From Pelomonas sp. CA6 (GTDB lineage: Bacteria > Pseudomonadota > Gammaproteobacteria > Burkholderiales > Burkholderiaceae_C): a DNA stretch of 64,000 bases. Both the position numbers and the translations under genes were made by a program. Below the pieces are notes generated by a model. The model was not told where the DNA came from. It did not search any database and was given only the letters and a program-made list of their open reading frames with translations. The stretch covers positions 409,296 through 473,295 of the forward strand of contig NZ_JAKZFD010000003.1 in the NCBI RefSeq assembly GCF_022549225.1, in the 5' to 3' direction. Positions 23,777 to 32,206 of this stretch are shown here, piece by piece; position 1 is the first letter of the stretch, and each line of letters begins with the position of its first letter.

Positions 23777-24442
23777 ATGCGTTTGATCCCCTCGAGCTGT
23801 TCCAAGCGTTGGTTTCTGCAACTGATGGCCGGTGCCGCCATCTCCATGTCGGTGGGTCTGGCCCAGGCGGCCGATGCCACGGCGCCGGACCAGCTGATCC
23901 GCCAGCTGTCGGTGGAGGTGCTGGATGCGGTCAAGAGTGACAAAGCCATCCAGGGTGGTGATGTGCAGAAGGTGATCGCGCTGGTCGACGCGAAGATCAT
24001 GCCGCACGTGAACTTCCAGCGCATGACGGCCTCGGCCGTCGGGCGCTTCTGGCGCCAGGCCACGCCCGAGCAGCGCCAGCGCCTGCAGGACGAATTCAAG
24101 AGCCTGCTGGTGCGCACCTATGCCGGGGCGCTGACCCAGGTGAAGGACCAGACCATCGCGATGAAGCCGCTGCGCGCCGCCGCGGAGGATACCGATGTGG
24201 TGGTGCGCACCGAGGTGCGCGGCAAGGGCGAGCCCATCCAGCTGGACTACCGGCTGGAGAAGACCGACCAGGGCTGGCGCATCTATGACGTCAACGTGCT
24301 GGGCATCTGGCTGGCCGATCAGTACCGCAACAGCTTTGCCCAGGAGATCAATGCCAAGGGCATAGACGGCTTGATCAAGGCCCTGGCGGAGCGCAATCAG
24401 AAGGCCGCCGCCGCCGGCAGCGCACCGTCCGCCAAGCCCTGA
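23777..24442 (+). CDS. mlaC: Periplasmic phospholipid-binding protein MlaC
   Basis: MlaC shuttles phospholipids between the MlaA complex and MlaFEDB. The 221-residue precursor has a signal peptide (about residues 1-33, ending GLAQA). Its Ttg2D/MlaC domain has VIALVDAKIMPHVNFQRMTASAVGRFWRQAT-type core segments, QRLQDEFKSLLVRTYAGAL and GWRIYDVNVLGIWLADQYR. The ATG at 23777 has AAGGA upstream. An in-frame GTG at 23708 would put a hydrophilic stretch before the signal peptide and is rejected. A 65-base gap separates it from mlaA. Confidence 0.93.
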   Translation: MRLIPSSCSKRWFLQLMAGAAISMSVGLAQAADATAPDQLIRQLSVEVLDAVKSDKAIQGGDVQKVIALVDAKIMPHVNFQRMTASAVGRFWRQATPEQRQRLQDEFKSLLVRTYAGALTQVKDQTIAMKPLRAAAEDTDVVVRTEVRGKGEPIQLDYRLEKTDQGWRIYDVNVLGIWLADQYRNSFAQEINAKGIDGLIKALAERNQKAAAAGSAPSAKP

Positions 24443-24482
24443 CCGGCGCGGTCTCCTTTCTTTCCCAGCCCGGACACGTGCG

Positions 24483-24770
24483 ATGCTGAAGCTGCCCCAG
24501 GAGATTCTGCTGTCCAACCTGCCGCAGGTCTGGGCCACGCTGGAGGCGGCGATGCGCGCCGAGTTGGCCCACCTGACCAGCGCGGCGGGTCAGGTCTTGC
24601 GGCTGAATGCCGCGACGCTGGAGACCTTCGACTCCAGCGCCTTGAGCCTGCTGCTCAGCGCAAGGCGTTTGTGCGTCCAGCATGCGCTGGAGTTGCGCAT
24701 CGAGGGCGTGCCGCCTAAGCTGCGTGAGTTGGCGAGGGTGTATGAGCTGGGGGAGTTGCTCTGGCCTTGA
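24483..24770 (+). CDS. mlaB: STAS-domain protein MlaB
   Basis: This is a 95-residue cytoplasmic STAS-domain protein that binds and stabilises the MlaF ATPase. The STAS core is recognisable in LRLNAATLETFDSSALSLLLSARR and the following LELRIEGVPPKLRELARVYEL. It starts at an ATG 40 bases after mlaC and ends the mlaFEDACB operon. The sequence is divergent but length, fold pattern and position agree. A copy of the recurrent 14-base word gggtcaggtcttgc lies at 24587-24600. Confidence 0.85.
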   Translation: MLKLPQEILLSNLPQVWATLEAAMRAELAHLTSAAGQVLRLNAATLETFDSSALSLLLSARRLCVQHALELRIEGVPPKLRELARVYELGELLWP

Positions 24771-24825
24771 CGGCCAGGTGCTCCCTGGATGACGAGCGCT
24801 GAGGCCCAACGAAGGCCTTCCCAGC

Positions 24826-25692
24826 TCACGTCGCGTAACGCTTGCTGCGCAGGTTGCGCTTGATCTCCTGCAGCAGCGGGCGCAGCTTCTGGCCCAGGCG
24901 CAGCGCGACGCCGGTGGTCAGGATGTCCACCACCATCAGGTGCAGCAGCCGCGAGACCATGGGGCTGTAGCGGTCGTAGTCCTCGGGATGGTCCACCGCC
25001 AGCAGCACCTGGCCGGGCTGCTGGCCCATCTGCGCCAGCGGCGAGCCGCTGGCGGTGATGATGATGGTGGTCGCGCCCTTCTTGCGCGCGATCTCGGCGG
25101 CGTCGATCAGGTCACGGCTGCGTCCCGAGTTGGAGATGATCACCGCGCAGTCACCCGGCCCCAGCATGGTGGCGCTCATCAACTGCACATGGCCGTCGCT
25201 GCAGGCGATGGTGTTGACGCCCAGCCGGAAGAACTTGTGCTGCGCGTCCTGCGCCACGATGCCGGAGTTGCCCACGCCGTAAAACTCGATGCGCTTGCCT
25301 TGGCGGCCCGATTCGGCCAGCGCCGCGATCGCGCGCTCGAACGCATGGCTGGCGGCGTCGTTGCGGTAGTGCAGCAGCGCGGCGACCGCGTTGTCGACCA
25401 CCTTCACGATCAGGTCCGCCGGCTTGTCGTCCTCGTCCACCGAGCGGTGCACGAAGGGCACGCCTTCGTTGACGCTGCCGGCCAGCTTGAGCTTGAAGTC
25501 CGCCAAGCCGTCGTAGCCCACACTGCGGCAGAAGCGCACCACGGTGGGCTTGCTGACATGGGCGCGCTCGGACAGCTCGCTGACCGGCAGATTGGCGAAG
25601 GCGCGCGGGTCGGCCAGCAGCAGCTTGGCCACGCGTTGCTCGGCCGGCGGCAGCGCGGGCAGCGCCGCCTTGATGCGCTCCAGCATGCTCAT
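24826..25692 (-). CDS. hexR: RpiR-family regulator of hexose-phosphate metabolism (HexR)
   Basis: This is a 288-residue regulator with an N-terminal RpiR helix-turn-helix (VSELSERAHVSKPTVVRFCRSVGY, about residues 40-65). Its C-terminal SIS sugar-phosphate isomerase domain has YGVGNSGIVAQDAQHKFFRLG and ISNSGRSRDLIDAAEIAR. The ATG at 25692 follows GGAGG 8 bases away; longer frames upstream overlap the zwf coding end. In proteobacteria HexR is released from DNA by KDPG and controls zwf, edd/eda, gap and related genes. It lies 28 bases downstream of zwf and is probably cotranscribed. A candidate operator is at 27227-27241. Confidence 0.92.
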   Translation of the reverse strand: MSMLERIKAALPALPPAEQRVAKLLLADPRAFANLPVSELSERAHVSKPTVVRFCRSVGYDGLADFKLKLAGSVNEGVPFVHRSVDEDDKPADLIVKVVDNAVAALLHYRNDAASHAFERAIAALAESGRQGKRIEFYGVGNSGIVAQDAQHKFFRLGVNTIACSDGHVQLMSATMLGPGDCAVIISNSGRSRDLIDAAEIARKKGATTIIITASGSPLAQMGQQPGQVLLAVDHPEDYDRYSPMVSRLLHLMVVDILTTGVALRLGQKLRPLLQEIKRNLRSKRYAT

Positions 25693-25720
25693 GACGGGGA
25701 CCTCCTGACGGCTTGCGACA

Positions 25721-27166
25721 TCAGCATTCCTCGGCCCAGCTGAAGCCCTCGCGGGCCACCAGCGCGCTGGCGGCCGGTGGCCCCCAGCTACCGGCGACAT
25801 AGGTGCGGGGACCGGTCGGGTCGTTCTTCCAGGCCTCCAGCACCGGCTCCACCCAGCGCCAGGCCTGTTCCTGCTCGTCGCTGCGCACGAAGAGATTCAG
25901 CCGCCCGGCGATCGCGTCCAGCAGCAGGCGCTCGTAGGCGCCGACGCGGTTGGATGCGAAGGCCTTGTCGAAGTCCAGGTCCAGCGAGACCGAACTCAGC
26001 GCCTCGCCATGCGCACCGCCCTTGGCGGCCTGCAGGCGCAGCTCCAGCCCGTCCTCGGGCTGCAGCTTGATGATCAGCTGGTTGGGCCGGTTGGCGCCCG
26101 GGAAGATGGGGTGGGGCACGGGGCGGAAGTTGACGACGATCTGCGCGTCGCGGGCCTGCAGCCGCTTGCCGGTGCGCAGGTAGAAGGGCACGCCGGCCCA
26201 GCGCCAGTTCTGCACCTCGGTGCGCAGCGCAACAAAGGTCTCGGTGTGGCTGCCCGCGGGCACCTTGGCTTCGTCCAGGTAGCCGACCACGGCCTTGCCA
26301 TCCACCGTGCCGGCGCGGTACTGGCCGCGCACCACGTCGCGCTCCACGCTTTCGGGCGTGAAGGGCTTGAGCGCGCGCAGCACCTTGAGCTTTTCGTCGC
26401 GTATCGCGTCGGCGTCGTTGCTGGACGGCGCCTCCATCGCGATCATCGTGAGCAACTGCAGCGCATGGTTCTGGATCATGTCGCGCAGCGCGCCGGTACC
26501 GTCGTAAAAGGCGCCCCGCGTGCCCACGCCCAGTGACTCGGCCAGCGTGATCTGGATGTTGGCGATGCTCTCGCGGCGCCACAGCGGTTCGAACAGGGCG
26601 TTGCCGAAGCGCAGCGCCATCAGGTTCTGCACCGAGGGCTTGCCCAGGTAGTGGTCGATGCGGAAGGCCTGCGACTCGGCGAACACCGAACGGACCACGC
26701 GGTTGATCTGCTGCGCCGACGCGAGGTCGTGGCCCAGCGGTTTTTCCAGCACCACGCGCACGCGCGGCTCGTTCAGCCCGGCCGCGCCCAACTGCTCGCA
26801 GATCTGCGTGAACAGATGCGGGCTGGTGGCCAGATACAGCACCACGGTGTCGGCCTGGCGCTGGCCCAGCCATTCCTTCAGCCGCTGGTAGTGCTCGGGC
26901 TGCGACAGGTCCATGCGCCGGTAATGCACCAGCGCGGCAAAGCGCTCGAACTCCTCGTCGCTGGGGCGCTTGCCTTCCTCGACTTCGCGGAAGCGCTCCT
27001 TGAGCCATTCGCGGTAGCGCTCGTCCGGCATTTCGTCGCGCGCGACGGCGAGGATGCGGCCACCTTCGGGCAGCTTGCCGTGGCGAAAGGCCTGGAACAG
27101 GGCGGGCATCAGCTTGCGCCAGGTGAGGTCGCCGGTACCGCCAAAGAACACGAGATCAAAGGACAT
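25721..27166 (-). CDS. zwf: Glucose-6-phosphate 1-dehydrogenase
   Basis: Zwf oxidises glucose-6-phosphate to 6-phosphogluconolactone with NADP, feeding the pentose phosphate and Entner-Doudoroff routes. The 481-residue protein has the N-terminal nucleotide fold [22 protein letters not shown], the active-site [21 protein letters not shown] with its catalytic histidine, and [12 protein letters not shown]. The ATG at 27166 follows GGAGG (27176-27180). That ribosome site sits in the arm of a short hairpin (27175-27192). The frame continues upstream into the intergenic region, but no family sequence lies there. Confidence 0.96.
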   Translation of the reverse strand: MSFDLVFFGGTGDLTWRKLMPALFQAFRHGKLPEGGRILAVARDEMPDERYREWLKERFREVEEGKRPSDEEFERFAALVHYRRMDLSQPEHYQRLKEWLGQRQADTVVLYLATSPHLFTQICEQLGAAGLNEPRVRVVLEKPLGHDLASAQQINRVVRSVFAESQAFRIDHYLGKPSVQNLMALRFGNALFEPLWRRESIANIQITLAESLGVGTRGAFYDGTGALRDMIQNHALQLLTMIAMEAPSSNDADAIRDEKLKVLRALKPFTPESVERDVVRGQYRAGTVDGKAVVGYLDEAKVPAGSHTETFVALRTEVQNWRWAGVPFYLRTGKRLQARDAQIVVNFRPVPHPIFPGANRPNQLIIKLQPEDGLELRLQAAKGGAHGEALSSVSLDLDFDKAFASNRVGAYERLLLDAIAGRLNLFVRSDEQEQAWRWVEPVLEAWKNDPTGPRTYVAGSWGPPAASALVAREGFSWAEEC

Positions 27167-27174
27167 GCGCACAG

Positions 27175-27192
27175 GCCTCCAGCGATGGAGGC
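27175..27192 (-). promoter_or_regulatory. Hairpin overlapping the zwf ribosome-binding site
   Basis: GCCTCC (27175-27180) and GGAGGC (27187-27192) are perfect complements around a 6-base loop. In zwf mRNA the arm nearer the start codon contains the GGAGG ribosome site, 9 bases before the ATG. Base pairing could lower translation initiation. The stem is short and no regulatory data can be inferred. Confidence 0.35.
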
Positions 27193-27226
27193 AGAAGTTG
27201 TTAGCGGAATGCCGCTGTACTGTTGA

Positions 27227-27241
27227 TGTAACGAAGTTACC
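27227..27241. promoter_or_regulatory. Candidate HexR operator between zwf and tal
   Basis: The sequence tgtaacgaagttacc contains the perfect inverted repeat GTAAC-GAA-GTTAC. It matches 11 of 15 positions of the gammaproteobacterial HexR consensus TGTAATTAAATTACA as I recall it. It lies 60 bases before the zwf start and 92 before the tal start, in the shared divergent promoter region, with hexR itself downstream of zwf. Binding is inferred. Confidence 0.6.
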
Positions 27242-27333
27242 GGATTTATGATGCATGAGTTTCTTTTTCCGGTCAATCCGAGCGGCCCCAGCGGTTCTAA
27301 TACGGGCCTGCTTTCCACCCTCGGGTCGCCCTC

Positions 27334-28281
27334 ATGAACCAGCTCGAACAACTCAAGGCTTTCACCACCGTCGTCGCCGATACCGGCAACTTCCTGCAAC
27401 TGGCGCAGTTCACGCCGCGTGACGCGACGACCAATCCCTCGCTGATCCTGAAGGCGGTGCAGTCGGCCGACTATGCGCCGCTGCTGAAGGACTGCGTGGC
27501 CGCGCACAAGGGCCAGCCGCTGGACCAGGTCGTCGATCAGGTGCTGGTGCGCTTCGGCCTGGAGATCCTGAAAGTGGTGCCGGGCCGCGTGTCCACCGAG
27601 GTCGACGCGCGCCTGAGCTTTGACAAGGCGGCCACGCTGGCGCGGGCGCGCCGCCTGATCGCGATGTACGAGGCCGCGGGCATTCCGCGCGAACGCGTGC
27701 TGATCAAGATCGCCTCCACCTGGGAAGGCATTCAGGCCGCGCGCGAGTTGGAGCAGGAGGGCATCCACTGCAACCTCACGCTGCTGTTCTCCTTCTGCCA
27801 GGCGGTGGCCTGCGGCGAAGCCGGTATCCAGCTGATCTCGCCCTTTGTCGGTCGCATCTATGACTGGTTCAAGAAAGCGGCCGGCACGGCCTGGGACGAA
27901 GCCGCGAACGCGGGCGTCAACGACCCGGGCGTGAAGTCCGTGACCGCGATCTACCAGTACTTCAAGAAGCATGGCATCCGCACCGAGGTGATGGGGGCGA
28001 GCTTCCGCAACATCGGTCAGATCCAGGCGCTGGCGGGTTGCGATCTGCTGACCATCAGCCCCGACCTGCTGGCCCAGCTGCAGGCGGAGAACGCCCCGCT
28101 GCAACGCCGCCTCGATGCCGATGCGGCGCGGGCGCTGGACTTGCCCAAGGTTTCGCTCAACGAGGCGGACTTCCGCTTCGCCCTCAACCAGGACGCCATG
28201 GCCACCGAAAAATTGGCCGAAGGCATCCGCCTGTTTGCCGTCGACGCCGGCAAGCTGGACCAGATGATCACCAGCCTCTGA
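27334..28281 (+). CDS. tal: Transaldolase
   Basis: Transaldolase transfers a three-carbon dihydroxyacetone unit in the non-oxidative pentose phosphate pathway. The 315-residue protein has the family sequences [12 protein letters not shown] (N-terminal) and [17 protein letters not shown], whose first lysine is the Schiff-base residue. [18 protein letters not shown] and [13 protein letters not shown] follow. It starts at an ATG without a clear ribosome site and is divergent from zwf. Its stop shares a base with the pgi start, so tal, pgi and the phosphatase gene form one unit. Confidence 0.97.
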   Translation: MNQLEQLKAFTTVVADTGNFLQLAQFTPRDATTNPSLILKAVQSADYAPLLKDCVAAHKGQPLDQVVDQVLVRFGLEILKVVPGRVSTEVDARLSFDKAATLARARRLIAMYEAAGIPRERVLIKIASTWEGIQAARELEQEGIHCNLTLLFSFCQAVACGEAGIQLISPFVGRIYDWFKKAAGTAWDEAANAGVNDPGVKSVTAIYQYFKKHGIRTEVMGASFRNIGQIQALAGCDLLTISPDLLAQLQAENAPLQRRLDADAARALDLPKVSLNEADFRFALNQDAMATEKLAEGIRLFAVDAGKLDQMITSL

Positions 28282-29927
28282 TGAACCTGTTCCCGCGCTG
28301 CGACCGCAGCCCCGCCTGGGCCGCGCTGCAAGACCACTTCCGTTTGGAGGGCCGCCAGTTCGATCTGCGCGAGGCCTTTGCGCGCGAGCCGCGGCGCTTT
28401 GAGGACTGGTCGTTGCAGGCGCCCGAGGTGTTGGCCGACCTGTCCAAGAACCGCATCTCCACGGCCACCCTGCAGCTGCTGCTGCAGCTGGCCCGGGACT
28501 GCGGCCTGGAGGCGCAGCGCGAGGCCATGTTCCAGGGCGAGGCGATCAACCACACCGAGGGTCGCGCGGTGCTGCACACCGCGCTGCGCGCGCCGCAGGG
28601 CCAGGCGCCGCATGGTGACGAGGTGCAGGCGTCGCTGCAGCGCATGCTCGCGTTCGCCGAGTCGGTGCGCGCGGACGATCGCGGGTTCAGCGATGTGGTG
28701 CACATCGGCATTGGCGGCTCCGACCTTGGGCCGGCCATGGTGGTGCAAGCGCTGCAGTCCTGCGTGAAGCCGGGGCTGAGGCTGCACTTTGTCTCGAATG
28801 TCGATGGCCACGACCTGGCCGGCGTGCTGCGGGACCTCAAGCCCGCCAGCACGCTGTTCATCGTCGCGTCCAAGACCTTCACGACGCAGGAGACGCTGGC
28901 CAATGCCCGGGCCGCCAAGGCCTGGTTTCTGCAGCAGGGCGGGAGCGACATCGCGCGTCACTTTGCCGCGACGACCAGCAACGCCCAGGCCGCGGCGGAG
29001 TTCGGCATCACCACCACCTTCGGCTTCTGGGATTGGGTGGGCGGGCGCTATTCGCTGTGGTCGGTGATCGGCCTGCCGATCGCGATCGCGATCGGCGCCG
29101 CGGGCTTCCGCGAGCTGCTCGCCGGTGCGCATGCGATGGACGGGCATTTCCGCGGCGCGCCGCTGGCGCGCAACCTGCCGGTGCTGCTGGGGCTGCTGGA
29201 TCTCTGGTACCGCAATTTCCATGGCTTTGGCAGCCGCTCGATCGCCCCTTACCATCAGGGCCTGCGCCGCCTGCCAGCCTATCTGCAGCAGCTGGAAATG
29301 GAAAGCAATGGCAAGCGCGTGGACCGCGAGGGTCAGGTCTTGCCTTATGCGACCAGCCCGGTGGTCTGGGGCGAGGCGGGCACCAACGGTCAGCATGCCT
29401 ACTTCCAGATGCTGCATCAGGGCACGGACGTCATTCCGGTCGAGTTCATCGCGGTGCGCCAACCCGATTTCGGCGCCCATGTGCAGGGCGCGCTGCGCGA
29501 GTGCCTGCAGGATCAGCACACCAAGCTGCTGGCGAACTGCCTGGCCCAGTCGCAGGCGCTGATGCAGGGCAAGACCGAGGCCGAGGCGCTGGGAGAAACC
29601 GCGCCGACCGCCTCCAGGACGCTGGCGACGCAGGCGCTGGCCCGCCATCGCAGCTTCCCCGGCAACCGGCCCAGCACCACCTTGTTGCTGGAGCGGCTCT
29701 CGCCGCGCAGCCTGGGGGCGCTGGTGGCGCTGTACGAGCACCGTGTGTTCGTCAGCGGCGCGCTGTGGGGCATCAACAGCTTCGACCAATGGGGTGTGGA
29801 GCTGGGCAAGGCCTTGTGCAACCGCCTGCTGCCGCGCTTCGCCAGCGGCGACGGCGGGGGGCTGGACGGCTCGACAGCGGGGCTTCTGGCGCATCTGCGC
29901 GGCCCGGGGCCGGAGGTCTCGGCATGA
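28281..29927 (+). CDS. pgi: Glucose-6-phosphate isomerase
   Basis: Pgi interconverts glucose-6-phosphate and fructose-6-phosphate. The 548-residue protein shows IGIGGSDLGPAMVVQAL, the phosphosugar-binding VASKTFTTQETLANA, GTNGQHAYFQMLHQGTDVIP and the C-terminal INSFDQWGVELGKAL. The ATG at 28281 overlaps the tal stop by one base (TGATG). With zwf and tal opposite or upstream, the region handles entry of hexose phosphates into glycolysis and the pentose phosphate pathway. A copy of the 14-base word gggtcaggtcttgc is at 29330-29343. Confidence 0.97.
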   Translation: MNLFPRCDRSPAWAALQDHFRLEGRQFDLREAFAREPRRFEDWSLQAPEVLADLSKNRISTATLQLLLQLARDCGLEAQREAMFQGEAINHTEGRAVLHTALRAPQGQAPHGDEVQASLQRMLAFAESVRADDRGFSDVVHIGIGGSDLGPAMVVQALQSCVKPGLRLHFVSNVDGHDLAGVLRDLKPASTLFIVASKTFTTQETLANARAAKAWFLQQGGSDIARHFAATTSNAQAAAEFGITTTFGFWDWVGGRYSLWSVIGLPIAIAIGAAGFRELLAGAHAMDGHFRGAPLARNLPVLLGLLDLWYRNFHGFGSRSIAPYHQGLRRLPAYLQQLEMESNGKRVDREGQVLPYATSPVVWGEAGTNGQHAYFQMLHQGTDVIPVEFIAVRQPDFGAHVQGALRECLQDQHTKLLANCLAQSQALMQGKTEAEALGETAPTASRTLATQALARHRSFPGNRPSTTLLLERLSPRSLGALVALYEHRVFVSGALWGINSFDQWGVELGKALCNRLLPRFASGDGGGLDGSTAGLLAHLRGPGPEVSA

Positions 29928-30550
29928 ACATCGTCTTCGACTTCGGCGGCGTGCTGTTCCGCTGGCATCCGCCCAGCTTCCTTGCGCGTGTCTGGCCGCA
30001 CCGCGTTGCCGACGAGGCGGCGGGGCAGCAGGCCGCGGCGCAGTTCTTCCAGGCCTACAGCGGTGACTGGGGCGCCTTCGACCAGGGCCTGGCGGATGCA
30101 CCCACCACCGCGCGCCGCATCGCCGAACGCACCGGCTGGCCCTTGGCCGAGGTGGAGCAGGTGATGGCCGAGGTGCCGGACGAGCTGGCGCCCATCGCCG
30201 GCACGGTGGCGCTGATTGAGGCGCTGAAGGCGGCCGGCCACCGGCTCTTCTACCTGTCCAACATGCCCGAGCCCTATGCCGACCACCTGGAGCGCAGCCA
30301 TCCGCTGCAGCACTGGTTCGAGAGCGGCGTGTTCTCCGGCCGGGTGAAGCTCTCCAAGCCTTCGGCCGCGGTCTTCGAGCTGGCGCTGGCGCGTTTCGGC
30401 GTGCCGGCCGGCGAATGCCTGTTCCTGGACGACCATCCCGCCAACGTCGACGCTGCGCGCCGACAGGGCTGGCAGGCCCTGCTGTTCACCACGCCGGAGC
30501 AGGCCTGGGCGCAGCTGCGCGAGCGTGGGTTGCTGGCGGCGCCGGCTTAA
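29924..30550 (+). CDS. HAD-superfamily phosphatase (YihX-like)
   Basis: This is a 208-residue HAD hydrolase. The catalytic motif [12 protein letters not shown], has the DxGGV form typical of the YihX/epoxide-hydrolase N-terminal-like subgroup instead of DxDGT. Motif II is FYLSNMP, the motif III lysine is in [10 protein letters not shown], and motif IV is [15 protein letters not shown]. coli YihX dephosphorylates glucose-1-phosphate, and its place after pgi would suit a sugar phosphatase, but the substrate is unproven. The start overlaps the pgi stop by 4 bases; the 3' end overlaps convergent yacG by 4 bases. Confidence 0.85.
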   Translation: MNIVFDFGGVLFRWHPPSFLARVWPHRVADEAAGQQAAAQFFQAYSGDWGAFDQGLADAPTTARRIAERTGWPLAEVEQVMAEVPDELAPIAGTVALIEALKAAGHRLFYLSNMPEPYADHLERSHPLQHWFESGVFSGRVKLSKPSAAVFELALARFGVPAGECLFLDDHPANVDAARRQGWQALLFTTPEQAWAQLRERGLLAAPA

Positions 30551-30744
30551 TCCGCCGGGGCGTCGTCCTCGTCCGCGCTGCTGGGTGCGGCGGGCACCCG
30601 GAACGACTCATTGGCCCAGGCGCCCAGGTCGATCTGTCGGCAGCGTTCGCTGCAGAACGGGCGCCAGGGATTGCTGGGGGCGAACACGCTGTCGCCGCCG
30701 CAGGTGGGGCAGGGCACGACGCGCTGCTGGGCGGGAGCTGTCAT
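30547..30744 (-). CDS. yacG: DNA gyrase inhibitor/zinc-finger protein YacG
   Basis: This is a 65-residue zinc-ribbon protein. The zinc ligands are visible as [12 protein letters not shown] and [12 protein letters not shown], with the family's ANESFRVP after them and an acidic tail. In E. coli YacG binds GyrB and inhibits gyrase. The ATG at 30744 overlaps the zapD stop by one base (ATGA); the frame runs further upstream only inside zapD. The coaE-zapD-yacG neighbourhood is conserved in proteobacteria. Confidence 0.92.
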   Translation of the reverse strand: MTAPAQQRVVPCPTCGGDSVFAPSNPWRPFCSERCRQIDLGAWANESFRVPAAPSSADEDDAPAD

Positions 30745-31508
30745 CAGGCGCAGAGGGTGAGTTCGAAGCTGGCGTCCTGGGCGGCCGGCTTGAGCCGGCC
30801 TTCCTCGTCCTGGCGCATCAGCCGTATCGAGACCATCAGCCGGTGCCCCGAGATCTCGGGAATCAGGCCCAGGCTGGGATCGATGCGCATGCGCAGCAGC
30901 TGAAAGCTGCGCCCCTGTGGCAGGCTCTGCTGGTACTGGCCCGCCTGGGCCGCCACCTTGTGCGGCGAGCCGCTGTCGCGCAGCAGGCTCAGCAGCACGC
31001 TGAGCCCTTCGGCCAGCGGCATCAGGGTCTGGGTCCATTGGACCAGGTCGTTGCGGCGCTTGGCGGGCAGCAGCTGCTGCCAGTTGTAGTAGGCGGGCAG
31101 GTCGAACTCGCAGGTGCCGCCGGGGATGGAGATGCGGCTGCGTATGCTCATCAGCCAGTCGTTGGCGGTCAGCGCCTGGCCGGCCTTGCCGGGCAGGGCA
31201 TTGAGCTGCTGGAAGGCGTGGTCGATGCGCGTCACCACCTCGTCCAGCGCGGCCTCGGAGATCGCCGGATTACCGCGGTAGCTGTTGAGCTGGCTGCGAT
31301 GGCGGTCCAGGTCCTTGAGCAGGTCAGACTTGAGGTCGGCCCGCGAGGCCACGTCCATGATTTCGAAGATGGTGGCCAGCGCGAAGTGGTGGTCCAGCGC
31401 CGACTCGCGCGCCATCAGCTGGCCCAGGCGGTCGAACAGATGCTCCAGCCTGAGCATCGTGCGTATGCTCTCGTTGAACGGGTATTCGTACAGGACCAAT
31501 TCGGCCAT
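30744..31508 (-). CDS. zapD: Cell division protein ZapD
   Basis: ZapD binds and bundles FtsZ at the division ring. The 254-residue protein begins [29 protein letters not shown], matching the family N-terminus, and has [34 protein letters not shown] and [11 protein letters not shown]. The ATG at 31508 was chosen because the family sequence begins there; 17 further in-frame codons upstream show no similarity. It lies 61 bases downstream of coaE and overlaps yacG. Confidence 0.93.
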   Translation of the reverse strand: MAELVLYEYPFNESIRTMLRLEHLFDRLGQLMARESALDHHFALATIFEIMDVASRADLKSDLLKDLDRHRSQLNSYRGNPAISEAALDEVVTRIDHAFQQLNALPGKAGQALTANDWLMSIRSRISIPGGTCEFDLPAYYNWQQLLPAKRRNDLVQWTQTLMPLAEGLSVLLSLLRDSGSPHKVAAQAGQYQQSLPQGRSFQLLRMRIDPSLGLIPEISGHRLMVSIRLMRQDEEGRLKPAAQDASFELTLCA

Positions 31509-31569
31509 CCCTGCGATCAGGTTCGTGGCGCGGGATTGCGCACCTGCCCATTGTTCCACAGCGGGCGGG

Positions 31570-32187
31570 TCATGCAGCCCTCGCGTCGGCTTGCCAGGCG
31601 CTCACCAGCTGGCGGACCTGGGCCTGCAAGGCGTCGAGGCTCAGGGCCTCGTTGTGGATCACCGCGTCGGCGATGGCGCGGCGCGCGCGCCGGCTGGCTT
31701 GCTGTGCGATCACGGCCTGCACCGCGGCTTCGGTCCAGCCGGAGCGCTGCATCACGCGGCGCACCTGGGTCGCCTCGTCGCAATCCACCACCAGCACGCG
31801 GTCGACGCGGCGGCGCCAACGCTCGCCAGCCTCGGTCAGCAGGGGCACGTCGAAGACCACCAGCCGTCCGGGCGCGGCTTCTTCGGCCTGTGCCGCCTGA
31901 GTCCAGGCCTGCGCCAGGATCATGGGGTGGAGGATGTCCTCCAGCTGCTTCTTGGCCGCGGAGTTGCGGAAGACCTCGGCGCGCATGCGATTGCGATCCA
32001 TGGCGCCATCGGCGTCCATCATCGCATCGCCGAATTGGGCGCGGATCTGCGGGAGGGCCGCGCCGCCCGGTTCGGTCAGCGCGCGCGCCAGCGCATCGGT
32101 GTCGATCAGCGCGGCGCCGGCTTGCGCCAGCGCGCGCGCGACCGTGCTCTTGCCGCTGCCAATGCCGCCGGTGAGTCCGATGCGCAT
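31570..32187 (-). CDS. coaE: Dephospho-CoA kinase
   Basis: CoaE phosphorylates dephospho-CoA in the last step of coenzyme A synthesis. The 205-residue protein opens with MRIGLTGGIGSGKSTVARAL (P-loop at residues 7-15). It has ALIDTDALARALTEPG and VVFDVPLLTEAGERWRRRVDRVLVVDC. It starts at an ATG 19 bases after the pilD stop, inside the pilB-C-D-coaE-zapD-yacG run. Confidence 0.96.
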   Translation of the reverse strand: MRIGLTGGIGSGKSTVARALAQAGAALIDTDALARALTEPGGAALPQIRAQFGDAMMDADGAMDRNRMRAEVFRNSAAKKQLEDILHPMILAQAWTQAAQAEEAAPGRLVVFDVPLLTEAGERWRRRVDRVLVVDCDEATQVRRVMQRSGWTEAAVQAVIAQQASRRARRAIADAVIHNEALSLDALQAQVRQLVSAWQADARAA

Positions 32188-32206
32188 GGGGCGTCGGTGC
32201 GGCGGC

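Noticed and set aside
25693..25800. N-terminal extension of hexR
   Set aside because: The extra codons overlap the zwf end and precede a good GGAGG-ATG start; the sequence is not RpiR-like.
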